Shown: piece by piece, positions 11,679-23,533 of the stretch
How the letters are laid out: every line of letters begins with the position of its first letter
Numbering within the stretch: position 1 is the stretch's first letter
NCBI RefSeq assembly: GCF_027942865.1
Contig: NC_134509.1
Coordinates: forward strand, 18,209,697 to 18,273,696
Length of the DNA: 64,000 nucleotides
Origin: Odontesthes bonariensis
Taxonomy: Eukaryota; Chordata; Actinopteri; Atheriniformes; Atherinopsidae
Direction: 5' to 3'
Made by a program: the position numbers and the translations under genes
Notes under the pieces: model-generated
Seen by the model: only the letters and a program-made list of their open reading frames with translations
Databases searched by the model: none
Told to the model about the DNA's origin: nothing

Positions 11679-12623
11679 TTAATCATCATCCTCATCGTCG
11701 TCATCTTCATCCTCCTCTTCGTCGTCATCATCATCGTCGTCGTCATCGTCGACTGGCTGAGCTTTCTTTGCGGGGGGCCTGCCGGGGCCACTCTTCTTCC
11801 CGGCGTCACTCTTCCCTGAACCTGCCTTGGCTTTGTAGGCAGCGACGTCCTGAAGGGGAAAAGCATTAATGTTCCACTCAAACGGACCACTCCTCACCCC
11901 ACAGACACACACACACACAGGTAACAGGTGGTACCTTCTCATATTTCTCCTTCAGTTTGGCAGCCTTGGCCTCATACGGAGCCTTGTCTTTGGATCCCTG
12001 CGTGGACCAAAGCTCGCCGAGCTTCTTGGCGATGTCGCCGATGGAGATGCCAGGGTGCTCCTCTTTGATCCGGGGACGGTGGTCGGAGCAGAAGACAAAG
12101 AAAGCAGATCTAAAGATGGAAAGAAAAACACTGGTTAAAGCCTGAAAAAAAAAAAAAAAAAAACTTCCATTATCAACACATAAATAAACCTGAGTTAGTT
12201 TAACTTACGGGGGCCTCTTTGGGGCGTTGGGGTCCTTCTTCTTCTTGCCCTTCTTGGCACCTTTAGGAGGGACGTATGTTTTCATCTCTCTGTCATATCG
12301 GACCTTGTCAGTCTTGGCCATATCTTCAAACTTCACCTTCTCCTTGGCTGACATGGTCTTAAAATAAAAATTCACTGATCAGTTTCTATCCTAAGTTAAT
12401 ATAGAAAAATACAAAGTCGGGAGAAATTTCAGCTTCAAAATGGCTAATTCGTGTAAATAAGTACTGGCAGCCCTACCTTCCATCTCTCAGAGCACTTCTT
12501 GGAGAACTCTGAGAAGTTGACGCTGGTCCCTGGGTGCTTCTTCTTGTGCTCCTCGCGGCAGGTCGCCACAAAGAAGGCATAAGACGAGGTTTTTCCTCTG
12601 GGCTTATTTGGGTCCTTTGTCAT
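11679..12623 (-). CDS. hmgb2: High mobility group protein B2
   Basis: Four coding exons (12477-12623, 12209-12357, 11935-12109, 11679-11849) join in frame to 213 residues; human HMGB2 has 209. HMG box A (about residues 7-78) contains [20 protein letters not shown] and KKCSERWK. Box B (about 93-161) contains [16 protein letters not shown]. The redox cysteines expected at 22, 44 and 106 are present. After a basic [13 protein letters not shown] linker the protein ends in 23 uninterrupted Asp/Glu residues (191-213). Such proteins bend DNA without sequence preference and act in chromatin, DNA repair and, when released, inflammation. The start Met lies 13 bp inside an exon whose acceptor is at 12636; a noncoding first exon is at about 13396. 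Teleosts have hmgb2a and hmgb2b; the sequence looks closer to hmgb2a, but I cannot prove which. Confidence 0.95.
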
Positions 12624-13395
12624 GGTTGCAATTAATCTAAAATACAATGATCAAAAACAACTTAAGCTGCGGTAACAACAAAAAAATTAAATACAATATT
12701 GGCATGTGGTTTTATACTTTAAAGTTAAGAGAATATCAATCCAGGCGAATATTCGTCGTCGTGTTGTGCAAGCAGACGCCCAGGGGTGTTTTCAGGCTCT
12801 AATCGGATTTCTGCCTCTTGGACAAAAAGACGCGACTCCATTTTGTATCTTCCCGCCTAAACCCCCAACTGTGCCCAAAACTTCCCCAATAAAGTCGCCG
12901 AACACCAGACGCCCCACTTTGCACACAACCCGCTGACCATGCTCCGTCTGCACCCTCAACGGCCAACGACCGCGACTCGGAACAGACCAACGGCCTCGTT
13001 CTTACTTTGGACTCGGGAGCTTCCGTCGTGTAGCGGCTAAGCTACCCGACCAAATGGCGTTTCAACTGCATGTTGCGCACTAATTCGAGCACACAGAAAT
13101 AGACCATAAAGCCCGTTTAACGACATCGAAATACTCCTAAAACGTAGCAGTTTTTACCATCGAATAAACGCACACCGAAACGTTTCTTCAACATCGTCGA
13201 TTTAAGTTACGCTGTCATTTAAACAAACAAGTTAAAAGCCTCTTAAAAGTTCACTAAAGGCGATTTAACTAATAAAGAAAACTAACGAAACAACACGTAT
13301 ACATTACTACAATCTACCAAAGTCAACATGGATTACTTTAAGCAACAAAATCTCCTAAATATAGCAGATTTAATACAGAAAGAGCGACCGCTTAC

Positions 13396-13690
13396 CTGTT
13401 CGCTGAAAGACTAGTTGTAAACGAGTGAATGAGGAAGAACGGGCAACTGTTTTGTCACCGTCTGCGAGGCTGAACTAACTTGACTAAACTAGTTCCCTGA
13501 CTCCTCCCTGCCTTTAGTGGATTGGCAGAAATTGAGCATTTAAATTTAAACACTGGGCTTGATGCGGATTCTGGGCAGCGATTGGTTGGCTTCACTGAGT
13601 TCAAACCGTCAAGTTTGTGTGCATCTTCTGTCCGCTGATTGGCTGCGCTGGACTTTTAAATGTACGGCGCGAAAAGACTCCCTTTGTTTG
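13396..13690 (-). promoter_or_regulatory. hmgb2: hmgb2 promoter and noncoding exon 1
   Basis: A donor at 13396 (GAACAG|GTAAGC on the minus strand) marks the end of a noncoding first exon. Upstream in gene orientation lie three CCAAT boxes (ATTGG on plus at 13521, 13581 and 13638, spaced 60 and 57 bp). A TTTGAA motif is at 13600-13605, and an E2F-like TTTTCGCGCC is at 13666-13675. This combination is typical of cell-cycle promoters bound by NF-Y and E2F/DREAM-type complexes. Confidence 0.6.
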
Positions 13691-13699
13691 CTGCCTGCC

Positions 13700-16350
13700 A
13701 AATTGTCTTAATATGCGGCTGCTCAGCCGAGGGTCGAGTTGTGTTTTTAACCGTTTGTTTTCAAGAAGGCTTAGGAAATATAAAGCCGAAATAAGAGGAG
13801 CCAAGCTATCCTTATTTAACTCAAGTGAAAAACAAAACCGCTCATGTTTTAACTACATCAATGTTAAATTGAAAATAAAACTTCAGGATTTTCGCCTCAG
13901 CTTCTATGGCTTTGACATACAGTCTATGCTCGTTTTTGTAACACGAAAATCACTTTGATTACCAACCAAAAACTTAAATAACGTCCTTTTTACGTTCTGT
14001 GAACAATATGTTGGTTAAATAGAGAGATCTATCTGGCTATCTTAGCCACAGACTGCATGAAAGCAATGATTAAAAAATCATTAAATAAAAAAAGTATTTA
14101 TCCTCCTGTTTTTTAGGTAAAAGAACATTTTTCTGCTCAAAAGATTAGAAATTAACCAAACTAATCCAAACAACATTTTAAATACCTATCCTTTATATTG
14201 TATGTACCTGAACTCTTGTTGTGACGTGTGTTTTGCATGAAATGTTGGAAAATGTCTTCCTATGACTGATTAAAAGGTTTTAACTCTGCCTGCAAATAAA
14301 GGACAGAGGTGGTCTGAGTAAAACTGTAAGGGGATGCAAACCAACCTGTAGTCCTGTGTCAGTCTAGCAAAGATCTGATCATTTTACCTTGTAATTAACA
14401 TTCTACTTAATTATGGAGGCTAACGTGACACCTCAGTGCCCCAGTTTTCCTTTTGTTGGGACAAATGGTTTCATCCAAATCTATTCGTCACTAACTGAGC
14501 ACGACCCTTGACTTGGTTTACAACACCACAAACTAACAAGACATTTGGTCAATGCAAACTTTTTTATTTTACTAGCATTTGTCTTGACCTTGTGGTGTTC
14601 TGCGTGAGGCTGAACATCATTTTCTTCATGGATATCTGCAACACAGGAACCCTCCACTAAAGATCAGCAAGTTCAAAATGCAAATGTCCTGAACCAGTCG
14701 AGAAAGTGAGCTGGAAACAGGAAAATTATTGAGAGCAGGTCCCCAAATCCATCCAAGAAACCCAAGATGAAGCCTCCGGTGACCATCTCAGACCACTAAC
14801 CAGGAAGCAGTTCGCTGCCCGATGAGCAGGCAAACGTGTGTGGTGGACCACATATAAGACTCAGTAATCATGTGTGTCCTCCCCATCAGGAAGCACGTTA
14901 ATAGCATGTGTGAGTGAGGACTAACGAGCCTACAGAGGCTGGATGGAAGAGGACACGTTTCATCCTGTCTGAGCTCAGCAGCTCGAACATTTGAAACGGT
15001 TGTGATGATGTTTTCCAGATATTTGTTCATCACAGACTGACCTACATCTCATACCAGTGCTCCTCTACCTGTGCAGCCACTGAAAGGTGTGAAAGACACA
15101 AGTTGTTTGATTCATTTTAGGAAAACAAACACTTTCTGACCTTTTTTTTTCTGGGAATCCTTATTTTTCTAAGATTCAAACCCACTGACACAACAATGAA
15201 GTAATTAGAAATAATTATTTTATATTGAAATAATAAAACCGTTGGATCTGACACCAGATTTTGGCTCCCACAAGTCCTCAGAAATGGTTTATTTATACAT
15301 AATTATACATAAAGTGCCCATTGTCGACTTTAACTGTGGCTCAACTATAAAAAGAACATTACAGGCCTTTGGCATCATTTATGAAGTAGTTTTAAATTAA
15401 ATTAAAGCCTCCTGGAACTTCCAAACTTCTTCCATTTCACAGTTAATGAGGCCACAAAGCTGCTGGATCAGCCGAAGCTCTGATCATTTCACATTTCTGG
15501 ACTTTTTGATGTGATCGAACACAGGTGTGGGCCCGATAAACTCATGGACTCTGTTTAAAACTGTCTGACAGATAAGTACCACGGCAAAGCAACATGCTCA
15601 AAAAGTTTAGATTTGACACTCTGATGATGATTTAGAGAGTTTTAAAGAGGAAAATCTCCAATAAAAGCATGCAGAGGTCCACATGGTGAGCAAAGCTTCT
15701 GGCCCTAATCTTTTGGTCCTTATGGCTCAGTTTTGGCACCTGAAAGCGTTATGTGGCCAAGATGTGATAAACCGGCTCTGAACTGGGTTACAGCTCGAAG
15801 GAAAATGCAGATTTCTGCCACGTTCGATCCAGAAAGTATGAGACAGTTTGAACTATTTTTCACTTTATTAAGATATAATAAAGTTAGCTGCAGTTTCTAA
15901 TGTGTAGAAGTTAAATACACTTTAAATTGTGTTCTCTGAATTATTATTGGAACAAATGTAAAGTACATTTTTAAATACACAAAAATAGTCAAAAGTTCAA
16001 GTTAACTAAGCGTTACCCCTCTAGATTAGACTAACATGTAATATATATTTCCACAAAGGCAGCCACACCTAAAGGCATGTGTCGGGCCTGCTCTGAGTGC
16101 AGCTCTGGAAGCAGAATATGTCCTGAACTGGAGGAAGTGGGAGACTGATAAGGTTTCAAACTGGGACCGTAACAGAGAAGAAGGAATTAGATTATCTGTA
16201 AACCGATCTGTGAGGAATTCTCAGCTAATGACGGTTTACAGACAAACTGTAGGCCCCTCTTTAGCCGGAGAGCAGTCCCATGACCCCCCTCACATACTCT
16301 CCATCAGTAAACAGCTTTAAATATAGTCCCAAAGTTCCGCGCACTCTCAT
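13700..16350. other. Intergenic stretch without recognisable genes
   Basis: This AT-rich interval lies between the divergent hmgb2 and pmm2 promoters. No conserved reading frame, RNA gene or clear transposon end was seen by eye. A few poly-T and AT-rich tracts occur. Confidence 0.5.
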
Positions 16351-16553
16351 GTGACACGCGCTAATTTAGGCTCCGCACTCCTGTTCAGCAGGTGGCGACA
16401 CAAGGCCGGTTTCTCCTGTTCGGAGTGAAGGGAAAGAAGCTCCGGTTCCAGTTGTAGTTCTGAGCTGTTCTTACCCGAGGAGGCGGAACCGGAGTACAGA
16501 GGAGGGTGTCCACAGTGAGGTGCAGTTGTTCTGTCTGACAGCTGAGAGACGAC

Positions 16554-19500
16554 ATGAGTGAAGCTGCTGTGGACACGAGCACGCTCTGCCTCTTTGATGT
16601 TGACGGCACGCTCACAGCCGCGAGACAGGTGATTAGCGTGCGTATGTGTGAGAATATTAATCCAACAACTGAACTCCATTCATAGAAACATATGACTGTG
16701 CTGTCTGTCAGGGCAACTTCCGGCTCCACGTAGCTACGGAACAACAATGCTCTCCGTGGAATAAATACTTCTGTTTCTGTTAAACGGCATTAAAATTTAC
16801 AAGCAAACTATTACAGCTAAATTATGAGATATGTTATAATCATTCAAATGTATTTATTTACTTTGCAGTAGTTACGGGCTTTGGTAACGTAGCACAGACA
16901 GTTTGTTAGCTCTAACCAAACAGGAAGTGTTTCTGACGGAAAGAAATATCCGAAACACTTGTAGTTCTTTTGAAAGTCCACCCTTTTAAAATAAAAAATA
17001 GCGACTCTTTCCGTCAGATTATTCAATTCAGTCGTATATATGGGTTCTGTTGCTACATTTCCAGTTTAAAAAAACCGTCTTTCGTCGGCAAAAATAAAGC
17101 ATTTGGCTCAAATTGCGCTGATGCTAACCGTGTTTCCGTAGGATTCTGCTAGCATTTTGCTACCGACTGGCTCCAGTATCACCTGTCCCTGTCGGTAAAT
17201 CCTGTCTAACCGTCGTTCTGTTAAAAACAAACTAAACAAAGAAGTCCAGTGAAAAATAAAGACATCAGCAATGATCTCAGAGAAGCGGTTGTTGCTGCCC
17301 ATCAATCTGGGAAGGGTTATAAGGCCATTTCCAAACTATTTGGAGTCCATCATTCTACAGAGAGAAAGATTATTCACAAGTGGAAAACATTCAGGACAGC
17401 TGTCAATCTTCCCAGGAGTGGACGTCCCAGCAAGGTCACCCCAAGGTCAGAAACCCAAGAGCTACATCTCAGACTCTACAGGCCTCAGTTAGCATGTTAA
17501 AGTTCATGACAGCACAGTTAGAAAAAGACTGAACAAGTATGGCTTGTTTGGAAGGGCTGCAGGAGAAAGCCTCTTCTCTCTAAAAAGAACATGGCAGCAC
17601 AGCTTAGGTTTGCAAAGCTGCAACTGAACAAACCACAAGACTTCTGGAACAATGTCCTTTGGACAGACCAGACCAAAGTGGAGATGTTTGCTCATAATGC
17701 ACAGCAGCACGTTTGGAGGAAACCAAACACAGCATATCAGCACAAACACCTCATACCAGCTGTCAAGCACGGTGGTGGAGGGCTGATGAGCTGGGCTTGT
17801 TCTGCAGCCACAGGACCTGGGCACCTTGCAGTCATTGAGTCCACCATGAACTCCTCTGGATACCAAAGTAAAAGACTAAATATGTCCTTTAACTGCCGTC
17901 ACTGCAGATACATTCAGTTAAACTTCTCTAAAGAGCTTCCAAAGAGAATCTGATGCCTCAAACTCCAGAAGAGATACCAGGTTCTTTATGCAGGTGTGTG
18001 TTCTGTGTCAGACTGTAAGGAGGTAAAACTGTGTGTGTTTTCAGTGTGTGACTCCAGACATAGCAGAGTTCCTGGAGAAGTTAAAAACTCGGGTTCGAGT
18101 CGGAGTCGTAGGAGGCTCAGACCTCATCAAGATCAAGGAGCAGCTGGGGAGTGACGGTGAGGGTCAGGGTGGGGCAGGTAAACACCTGCTGTGTGGAATC
18201 AGTGCGACTCTGATTTTCTGCTCGTTTTATGTGTGCAGTCATTCAGAAAGTGGACTACGTGTTTGCTGAGAACGGTCTTGTGGCCTACAAGAATGGACAG
18301 TTACACTCTGTGCAGGTGAGATAATGAACTCTAGGATACTGACACTGTATATGACATTTGGACTGTTTGCCCACCTTATCTGTGGTGTAGCCTCAAAACG
18401 ACACAAAAACACCCTGAACATGGTGCTGTTGGGTCACGTGAAAGGCCACAGGAAGTTCACTTTGTCTGCTTGCTGTTGTCAGTCCATTCAGGCTCACATG
18501 GGAGAAGAGCTGCTGCAAGATTTCATCAACTTCTGTCTCAACTACATGGCCAAGATCAAACTGCCCAAGAAGAGGTAGCTGCACACTTAGCAGAGGCAGA
18601 ATCCCAGCCTGGAGGTGTGCTGGAAGCTGTAGACGTGTTTAAATGTTAAAAGTGTTCACAGTGATGACCTTTCTCAGGGGGACATTCATTGAATTTCGTA
18701 ACGGCATGCTGAACGTGTCGCCTATCGGACGCAGCTGCACACAGGAAGAAAGGAAGGAGTTCTACGAGCTGGATCAGGTGGGTCACACATGTTTACTGCA
18801 TCGCTCCAGGATGAACCGGTTCACTCAGGCCACTTGTTCAGTTCACTGGGGGTAAATTAAGTCAAAGAAGTGATCCCTGCAAGGCTCTAAATGTTTTATT
18901 TTTTATTTTCCAGAAAGAAAAATTCAGAGAGAAGTTTGTTTCCGTTTTAGAAGAAGAATTCAAAGGAAAAGGATTGTCGTTTTCAATTGGTGAGTCAGCA
19001 ACACGGTTTGTATTTAACCCTCTGAAGAGCAGAGGTCCATTTCACGAAGCAGGTTTAGTGAAAACTCTGAGTTTATTAATCCTGAAATGAGGGAAACCCT
19101 GAGTTTTCCGTTTCACAAAGGGAGGTAACTCAACCCCGAGAAAGAGGGGTAACTCCAGCCTGTTTCACAAAGAGAGGTAACTTAAGCTCTCGGTCAGTTA
19201 CCATAGTAACAGACTCTCTGAACCTAACCAGGTCGGGACCAGGTTTTCCTCAAGAAACCTCGAGTTTCTTTCTGTCTCCGCCCTCTTTCAGCCACACACG
19301 CCATTTGATTTCCTCATTCATTCAGTCAGCAGAGCGAGTTCTTCTACTTCTAGAAGTCCATTAGGTACAGTAGGAGGCGACTTTTTTCACGAACATGTCC
19401 TTTTGACAACGATCCCGTGGATGAAGGTGCAGCATTATTGCGCAGAGAAATAAATATTCATCAGGAGATGGTTATCAGACCGCGCATAGATTTTTGCATT

Positions 19501-22058
19501 TACAGACAATCATCTCTTTGAGCGGCACCATCAGAATGTGTTGGGACAAAAGAAAAAAAAAGACATAAAAGACAAATAAATATTTGTATGAATAGGCTTA
19601 AAAAAGACATTTATAGGCCTATTATATTTTATAAAGACACTCGTGTCTTGGGGGTGGACTCCCTCAGCCACTGGCCTCCCGTTAAAGGTGGCGGTGCTGG
19701 GCAGCACCCGTTTTACGGGCATCTGCCTTCTTTCTGTTGGCTCAGTAGAAGTCTGTGTTAGTTTAAATAGGCTTAATTATTTAACAGAACATGATATAGA
19801 TGATGACTCTAAATTGTCCTTAGGCGTGAGTGTGAGTGTGCATGGTTGTTTGTCTCGTTTGTCTCTATGTGGCCCTGTGATGGACTGGCGGCCTGTCCAG
19901 GGTGTACCCCGCCTCTTGCCCATTGACCGCTGGGATAGGCTCCAGCCCCCCCGCGACCCGACTGACGGATTCAGCGGTGTATAGATAATGGATGGATGGA
20001 TGGTATAGATGAGAAGACACAGTTTATGTGTGTGAAAACAGCATTATGTTGGGAATAAAATAACTGCACAATCAAATAGCCGCTTAATATTTACTTTACA
20101 GTGTAAAACATGATCAAAATGAGGTACCTCCATGCCGAGGTCTCACCTGTTTGAACAATGTTTTTATATTTCATCTTAAACTGCTGCCAAGTGCGCTTCT
20201 CCCCCGCGGGATTGTACATAAATGAAATAAATGAATGGGCTACTATTCAAGCAGTTTCCATGTAATATTATTGTGATTGCAAAGGACTACATTTAAACTT
20301 ACGCTTTTGTAGCTGCAGCGGTGTTGCACTTATTTCTAAAAACGTGTTGAAACTCGCCGTATGAGCGCATTAAGATTTCCAATTCGAGGTTGGTGAAAAA
20401 CGTTGCCCCTCCTCTTCCCTGTTGCCAAGGTGACTCGTCGAATCGGGGCTCCATTGATGCTGGCTTTTTAAAGTTGTGGTGCACGCGCTAAACTCAAGGT
20501 CCTACTCAGAGTTGATTAACCTCACTCAAATCAGCGTTTCTGGAACCAAAAACTCAGGGTTTTCTATCTCAGAGTAGATCAACTCAGAGATCAGGAACAG
20601 ACTCAGAGTTGGTTGAACCTGCTACGTGAAACGGACCCCAGGACTGCTGGGGGATGTTTTCTCTCAAAGAAACAAAGAAACATCATCTGAGGATCTGTGG
20701 ATGAACGATGAATGTGGGGTGAAAATGTTGTTAAAATAAAGTAAGAGCACGATAAAGATAGTTTTTTATCTCACGTGTCTGAAGCCCTCGTGTTTCTTAC
20801 AGTATTCGTAGGCTGATTAAAAATAAATTAACTCGTTTGTTTATTTTTGATAAAACTTTTAACCAGGACTTTGCTGTTTGGATGTGAGGAGCTTTCATTT
20901 ACAGACGGAAATGAGCCTACAGCAATTAAAAATGTGAAGCTGAAGGTTCGACAGGAAGACCAGGAGCAGAAAAACATTCACGTCTCAGACGGCTTGACGT
21001 CAGAGTTGAGTCGTAGCTGTGATGCTAATCCTGCTCTTTGTGTCTCTGCAGGGGGGCAGATCAGCTTTGACGTGTTCCCTGATGGCTGGGATAAGAGGTA
21101 CTGTCTGGCCATCGTAGAGAAGGACAACTACTCAACCATCCACTTCTTTGGAGACAAGACCAAACCTGTGAGTGTGTGAGGTAGTTCAGGAATGGTTTTA
21201 TAAAAACACAACCACCTGAACACTGAGACAATAGCCGCTTTCGGACTGTAGGAACCTTTGGCAGTTCTAATAACCTTTTAATCCACGGGGCCGTTTTCTC
21301 CCGCATTCGGACATACAGGAACTCGGGACCATCTCCCTCAGTTCCTATAACCATTTTAGCTCCTTCACCGAGGTCGGGTCTTTTCTGGGTTCTATAGGAA
21401 CGCATCTGATGTAGGTGTTTGGTGGTCGGTAGCTCCGCCCCATGTCATGTTGTCACGGCTGAAATGTTTCCTCATACAACACAGACACAACCTGCGCGTG
21501 TTTAATAAGTTAAACTTACACATTGTCTCCTTTGTCTGCGGCGCTCTCCTTCCTTCATGAAATGAAAAAGTATTGTAAAAACTGTTGAGCTGAAGCTGCT
21601 CAAACACGTGCACGTGAGTGTGTGCAGGAGTGAACGGGTTCACAGCAGGTCGGAGGCTGTTCAGACCCGAGTGCCTTTCAAAAACATTTTCCTTTTCTCT
21701 CAGCCTGAGCCGAGGAAACACCTTGAAGACGACCAACCGTTAAAAAGCTTTCACACACGATCAATATGCGACATTTCAGCCTTTAGACCCAAAACAAAGG
21801 GACTTAAAGGACCGTCGCTGGGCTCCTGGCTCCTTAATCTGCTTCAGCCCCACAGAGGCGGGTCGGGTTAAACGACTAACCGGCTTTATGTTGTCGTGCT
21901 GCGCAGCCAACAGCACATCATAGAAACTCCTCACCTCTGCGTCTGTGTTTCAGGGAGGAAACGACTACGAGATCTACTCCGACCCCCGGACCGTCGGCCA
22001 CGAGGTGACGTGTCCTGAGGAGACGCGGCGGCTCTGCGAGCAGCTCTTCTTCTCCTGA
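16554..22058 (+). CDS. pmm2: Phosphomannomutase 2
   Basis: Eight exons (16554-16628, 18045-18156, 18239-18315, 18483-18574, 18678-18777, 18914-18989, 21052-21167, 21954-22058) join in frame to 250 residues; human PMM2 has 246. The enzyme converts mannose-6-phosphate to mannose-1-phosphate in the cytosol, feeding GDP-mannose and N-glycosylation. The haloacid-dehalogenase motif LFDVDGTLT gives the nucleophile Asp15 and the acid-base Asp17. [61 protein letters not shown] and [13 protein letters not shown] follow in family order. Residues equivalent to human Phe119, Arg123 and Arg141 (here 122, 126 and 144), sites of disease mutations, are intact. Intron 1 contains a Tc1 remnant, and intron 6 is enlarged by a 1.6-kb Harbinger-type element. 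Confidence 0.97.
17245..17955 (+). mobile_element. Tc1-like transposon remnant in pmm2 intron 1
   Basis: Translation from 17249 gives a Tc1 N-terminal helix-turn-helix ([32 protein letters not shown]). After a stop and frame change, 17591 onward gives the catalytic part ([34 protein letters not shown]). The C-terminal end, with the last acidic residue, is cut off at about 17870 and neither terminal repeat is evident. It is dead, on the same strand as pmm2. Confidence 0.85.
19804..20003 (+). mobile_element. RTE-tailed SINE-like insertion nested in Harbinger copy 1
   Basis: TATAGATGA flanks both sides (19795-19803 and 20004-20012), a 9-bp target duplication. The insert ends in GGATGGATGGATGG. 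Its body includes the GGCGGCCTGTCCAGGGTGTA block shared with 906-1022. It has no coding capacity and was probably mobilised by an RTE/Rex3-type LINE. Confidence 0.75.
20299..20484 (-). pseudogene. Myb/SANT-like DNA-binding protein fragment (Harbinger ORF)
   Basis: A 61-codon frame contains [20 protein letters not shown] followed by [13 protein letters not shown]. This resembles the first helix region of Myb/SANT-like proteins encoded beside Harbinger transposases. It stops early and no transposase gene remains in the element, so it is a relic. The equivalent frame in copy 2 is at 38230-38421. Confidence 0.5.
21225..21420. repeat. Possible hAT-type MITE end in pmm2 intron 7
   Basis: The sequence from AGCCGCTTTCGGACTGTAGG resembles the end of a fish MITE family, and related CGGAC-ATACAGGAACTC text follows. 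I could not find a matching inverted end or target duplication, so limits and class are uncertain. Confidence 0.25.
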
Positions 22059-22258
22059 ATCTGCCGTGACGGGTTTTTAACAGAGAGCCCAACAGGCTCC
22101 GTCCGTTTATGTTCTGTGATTCGGCTTCATCGTTTTCTTCGGCTGTTTTCTGTTCTGAACATCAATCTGCTGTTACTGTTGGAGATGAAGCTGATGAAGA
22201 CGTCTGTATGGTGTCCTGATGAAGTTTCTGATACGAGGCACTTAAAAAAACTGAGGGA

Positions 22259-22264
22259 AATAAA
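22259..22264 (+). promoter_or_regulatory. pmm2: pmm2 poly(A) signal
   Basis: AATAAA lies 200 bp after the pmm2 stop codon in gene orientation, a normal 3' end distance. Confidence 0.6.
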
Positions 22265-22628
22265 AGAAGGGATCGATGCTGCTTGGTTTTTATCTCAAAT
22301 ACTCTTTTTAAAGTTAAAGATAATTAAATTAAAGTTTAATCCTCTCACTCGCTGCTCATTTTAACCTTGGAATGAACCATTTATATGGAACTATGGGTCC
22401 TTGTACAGGGGAGAACGGCCTCCTGTGACAGGAAGTGGACTGATTGAGGGGAAACCTTCTGATCAGGTGTGTTAAAGCAGAAAAGCATGCAGAGCAGCTT
22501 CGGTTTGTATGAACTAATGAAATGTGTTGGTGTGACCCTGTAGTTAAAGAACCGGTCCATTTCATGTCGGGCTGTTTTATCATCAAGCATCAGACCTCTG
22601 CTGGTCATCGCTTCCCTTTAACGGTGCT

Positions 22629-22634
22629 TTTATT
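22629..22634 (-). promoter_or_regulatory. mtmr7: mtmr7 poly(A) signal candidate
   Basis: AATAAA on the minus strand lies about 900 bp past the mtmr7 stop codon. It is about 365 bp from the pmm2 signal, so the two genes end tail to tail without obvious overlap. Confidence 0.45.
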
Positions 22635-23533
22635 CATCTTTTACATCGATGGATACATGACACACACACCACAGGCTACAGTGAGTTAGGAGGAAGAGGA
22701 GGGCAGCTTTGATTTCTCAGGTGTTTGTGACAGCAGCAGGAGTCCAAACACCAGTTCTAACAGAATTCCTCTAAAATCCAGATTTAATAACCGGGCTGAG
22801 TGACTTCAGTGTGTTCGGGTTAGAGGAGACAGAGAAGAGATCCATCAGAACCGCAGAAACTCACCTCACGGATCACCTGAATATTAAATCAGGTCCTTGA
22901 AAAGGAAAATACATAAAAACAGAAGAAGACTTTCAGCGTTTGTTGTAAACATTCACATCTGTTCACATTTGTTCACATTTAGTTTGGTCCTGAGCTCCGA
23001 CAGAACCTCCGGAACCGCCTTTAACAGGAAATAAAAGTTCAGAGTCCGTGCACGCTCACAGGATGAGGCAGAGTCTCCCTGTTGGCTGACCTGGGATCAG
23101 ACTCACAAACATACTGCTGAGTAATGATGTTTATCAGCCTTTCATGGCTGCATCTCACTGAGGGAGGAAGACTGGGAGTAAATCTGTCCTTCATCCATCT
23201 CCCACATGACTTTTTGGAGCAGAAGTGATAAATGAACGCAGGTCAACTCAGGGTTTGTCCATCTCACTGTGGTAAAAGTGCATTTCATGAAGTAAAAACA
23301 CCTAAAAACAGCATCTACACAGTAAAAAGCAGCCAGTCTGGTTCTGTGCAACAAATAATCAAATAAAAAGAAAGTCCTCGCTGAGTTTTTGTCCAAAACA
23401 GATAAAATGTTGGTGAAGTTTCACTGGACCCCCTTCAGAGTGAGAGGAGGACACAAACAGGAAAAAACCTGCCTGTCACCAGCCGCTGTCAGAGTAAAGT
23501 TCCCTTTGTTGTCAGGCAGCAGCACGGTCAGTT

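Larger units (their letters stand above)
19033..20638 (+). mobile_element. PIF/Harbinger-type element, copy 1 (pmm2 intron 6)
   Basis: The element is bounded by AGGTCCATTTCACGAAGCAGG on the left and its inverse (GGGTCCGTTTCACGTAGCAGG) on the right. CAG lies directly outside both ends (19030-19032 and 20639-20641), which fits a 3-bp target duplication. On the minus strand it encodes a Myb/SANT-like protein fragment, the kind of second protein found in Harbinger elements. A 200-bp RTE-tail insertion lies inside. A near-identical copy is at 36972-38575. Confidence 0.75.
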
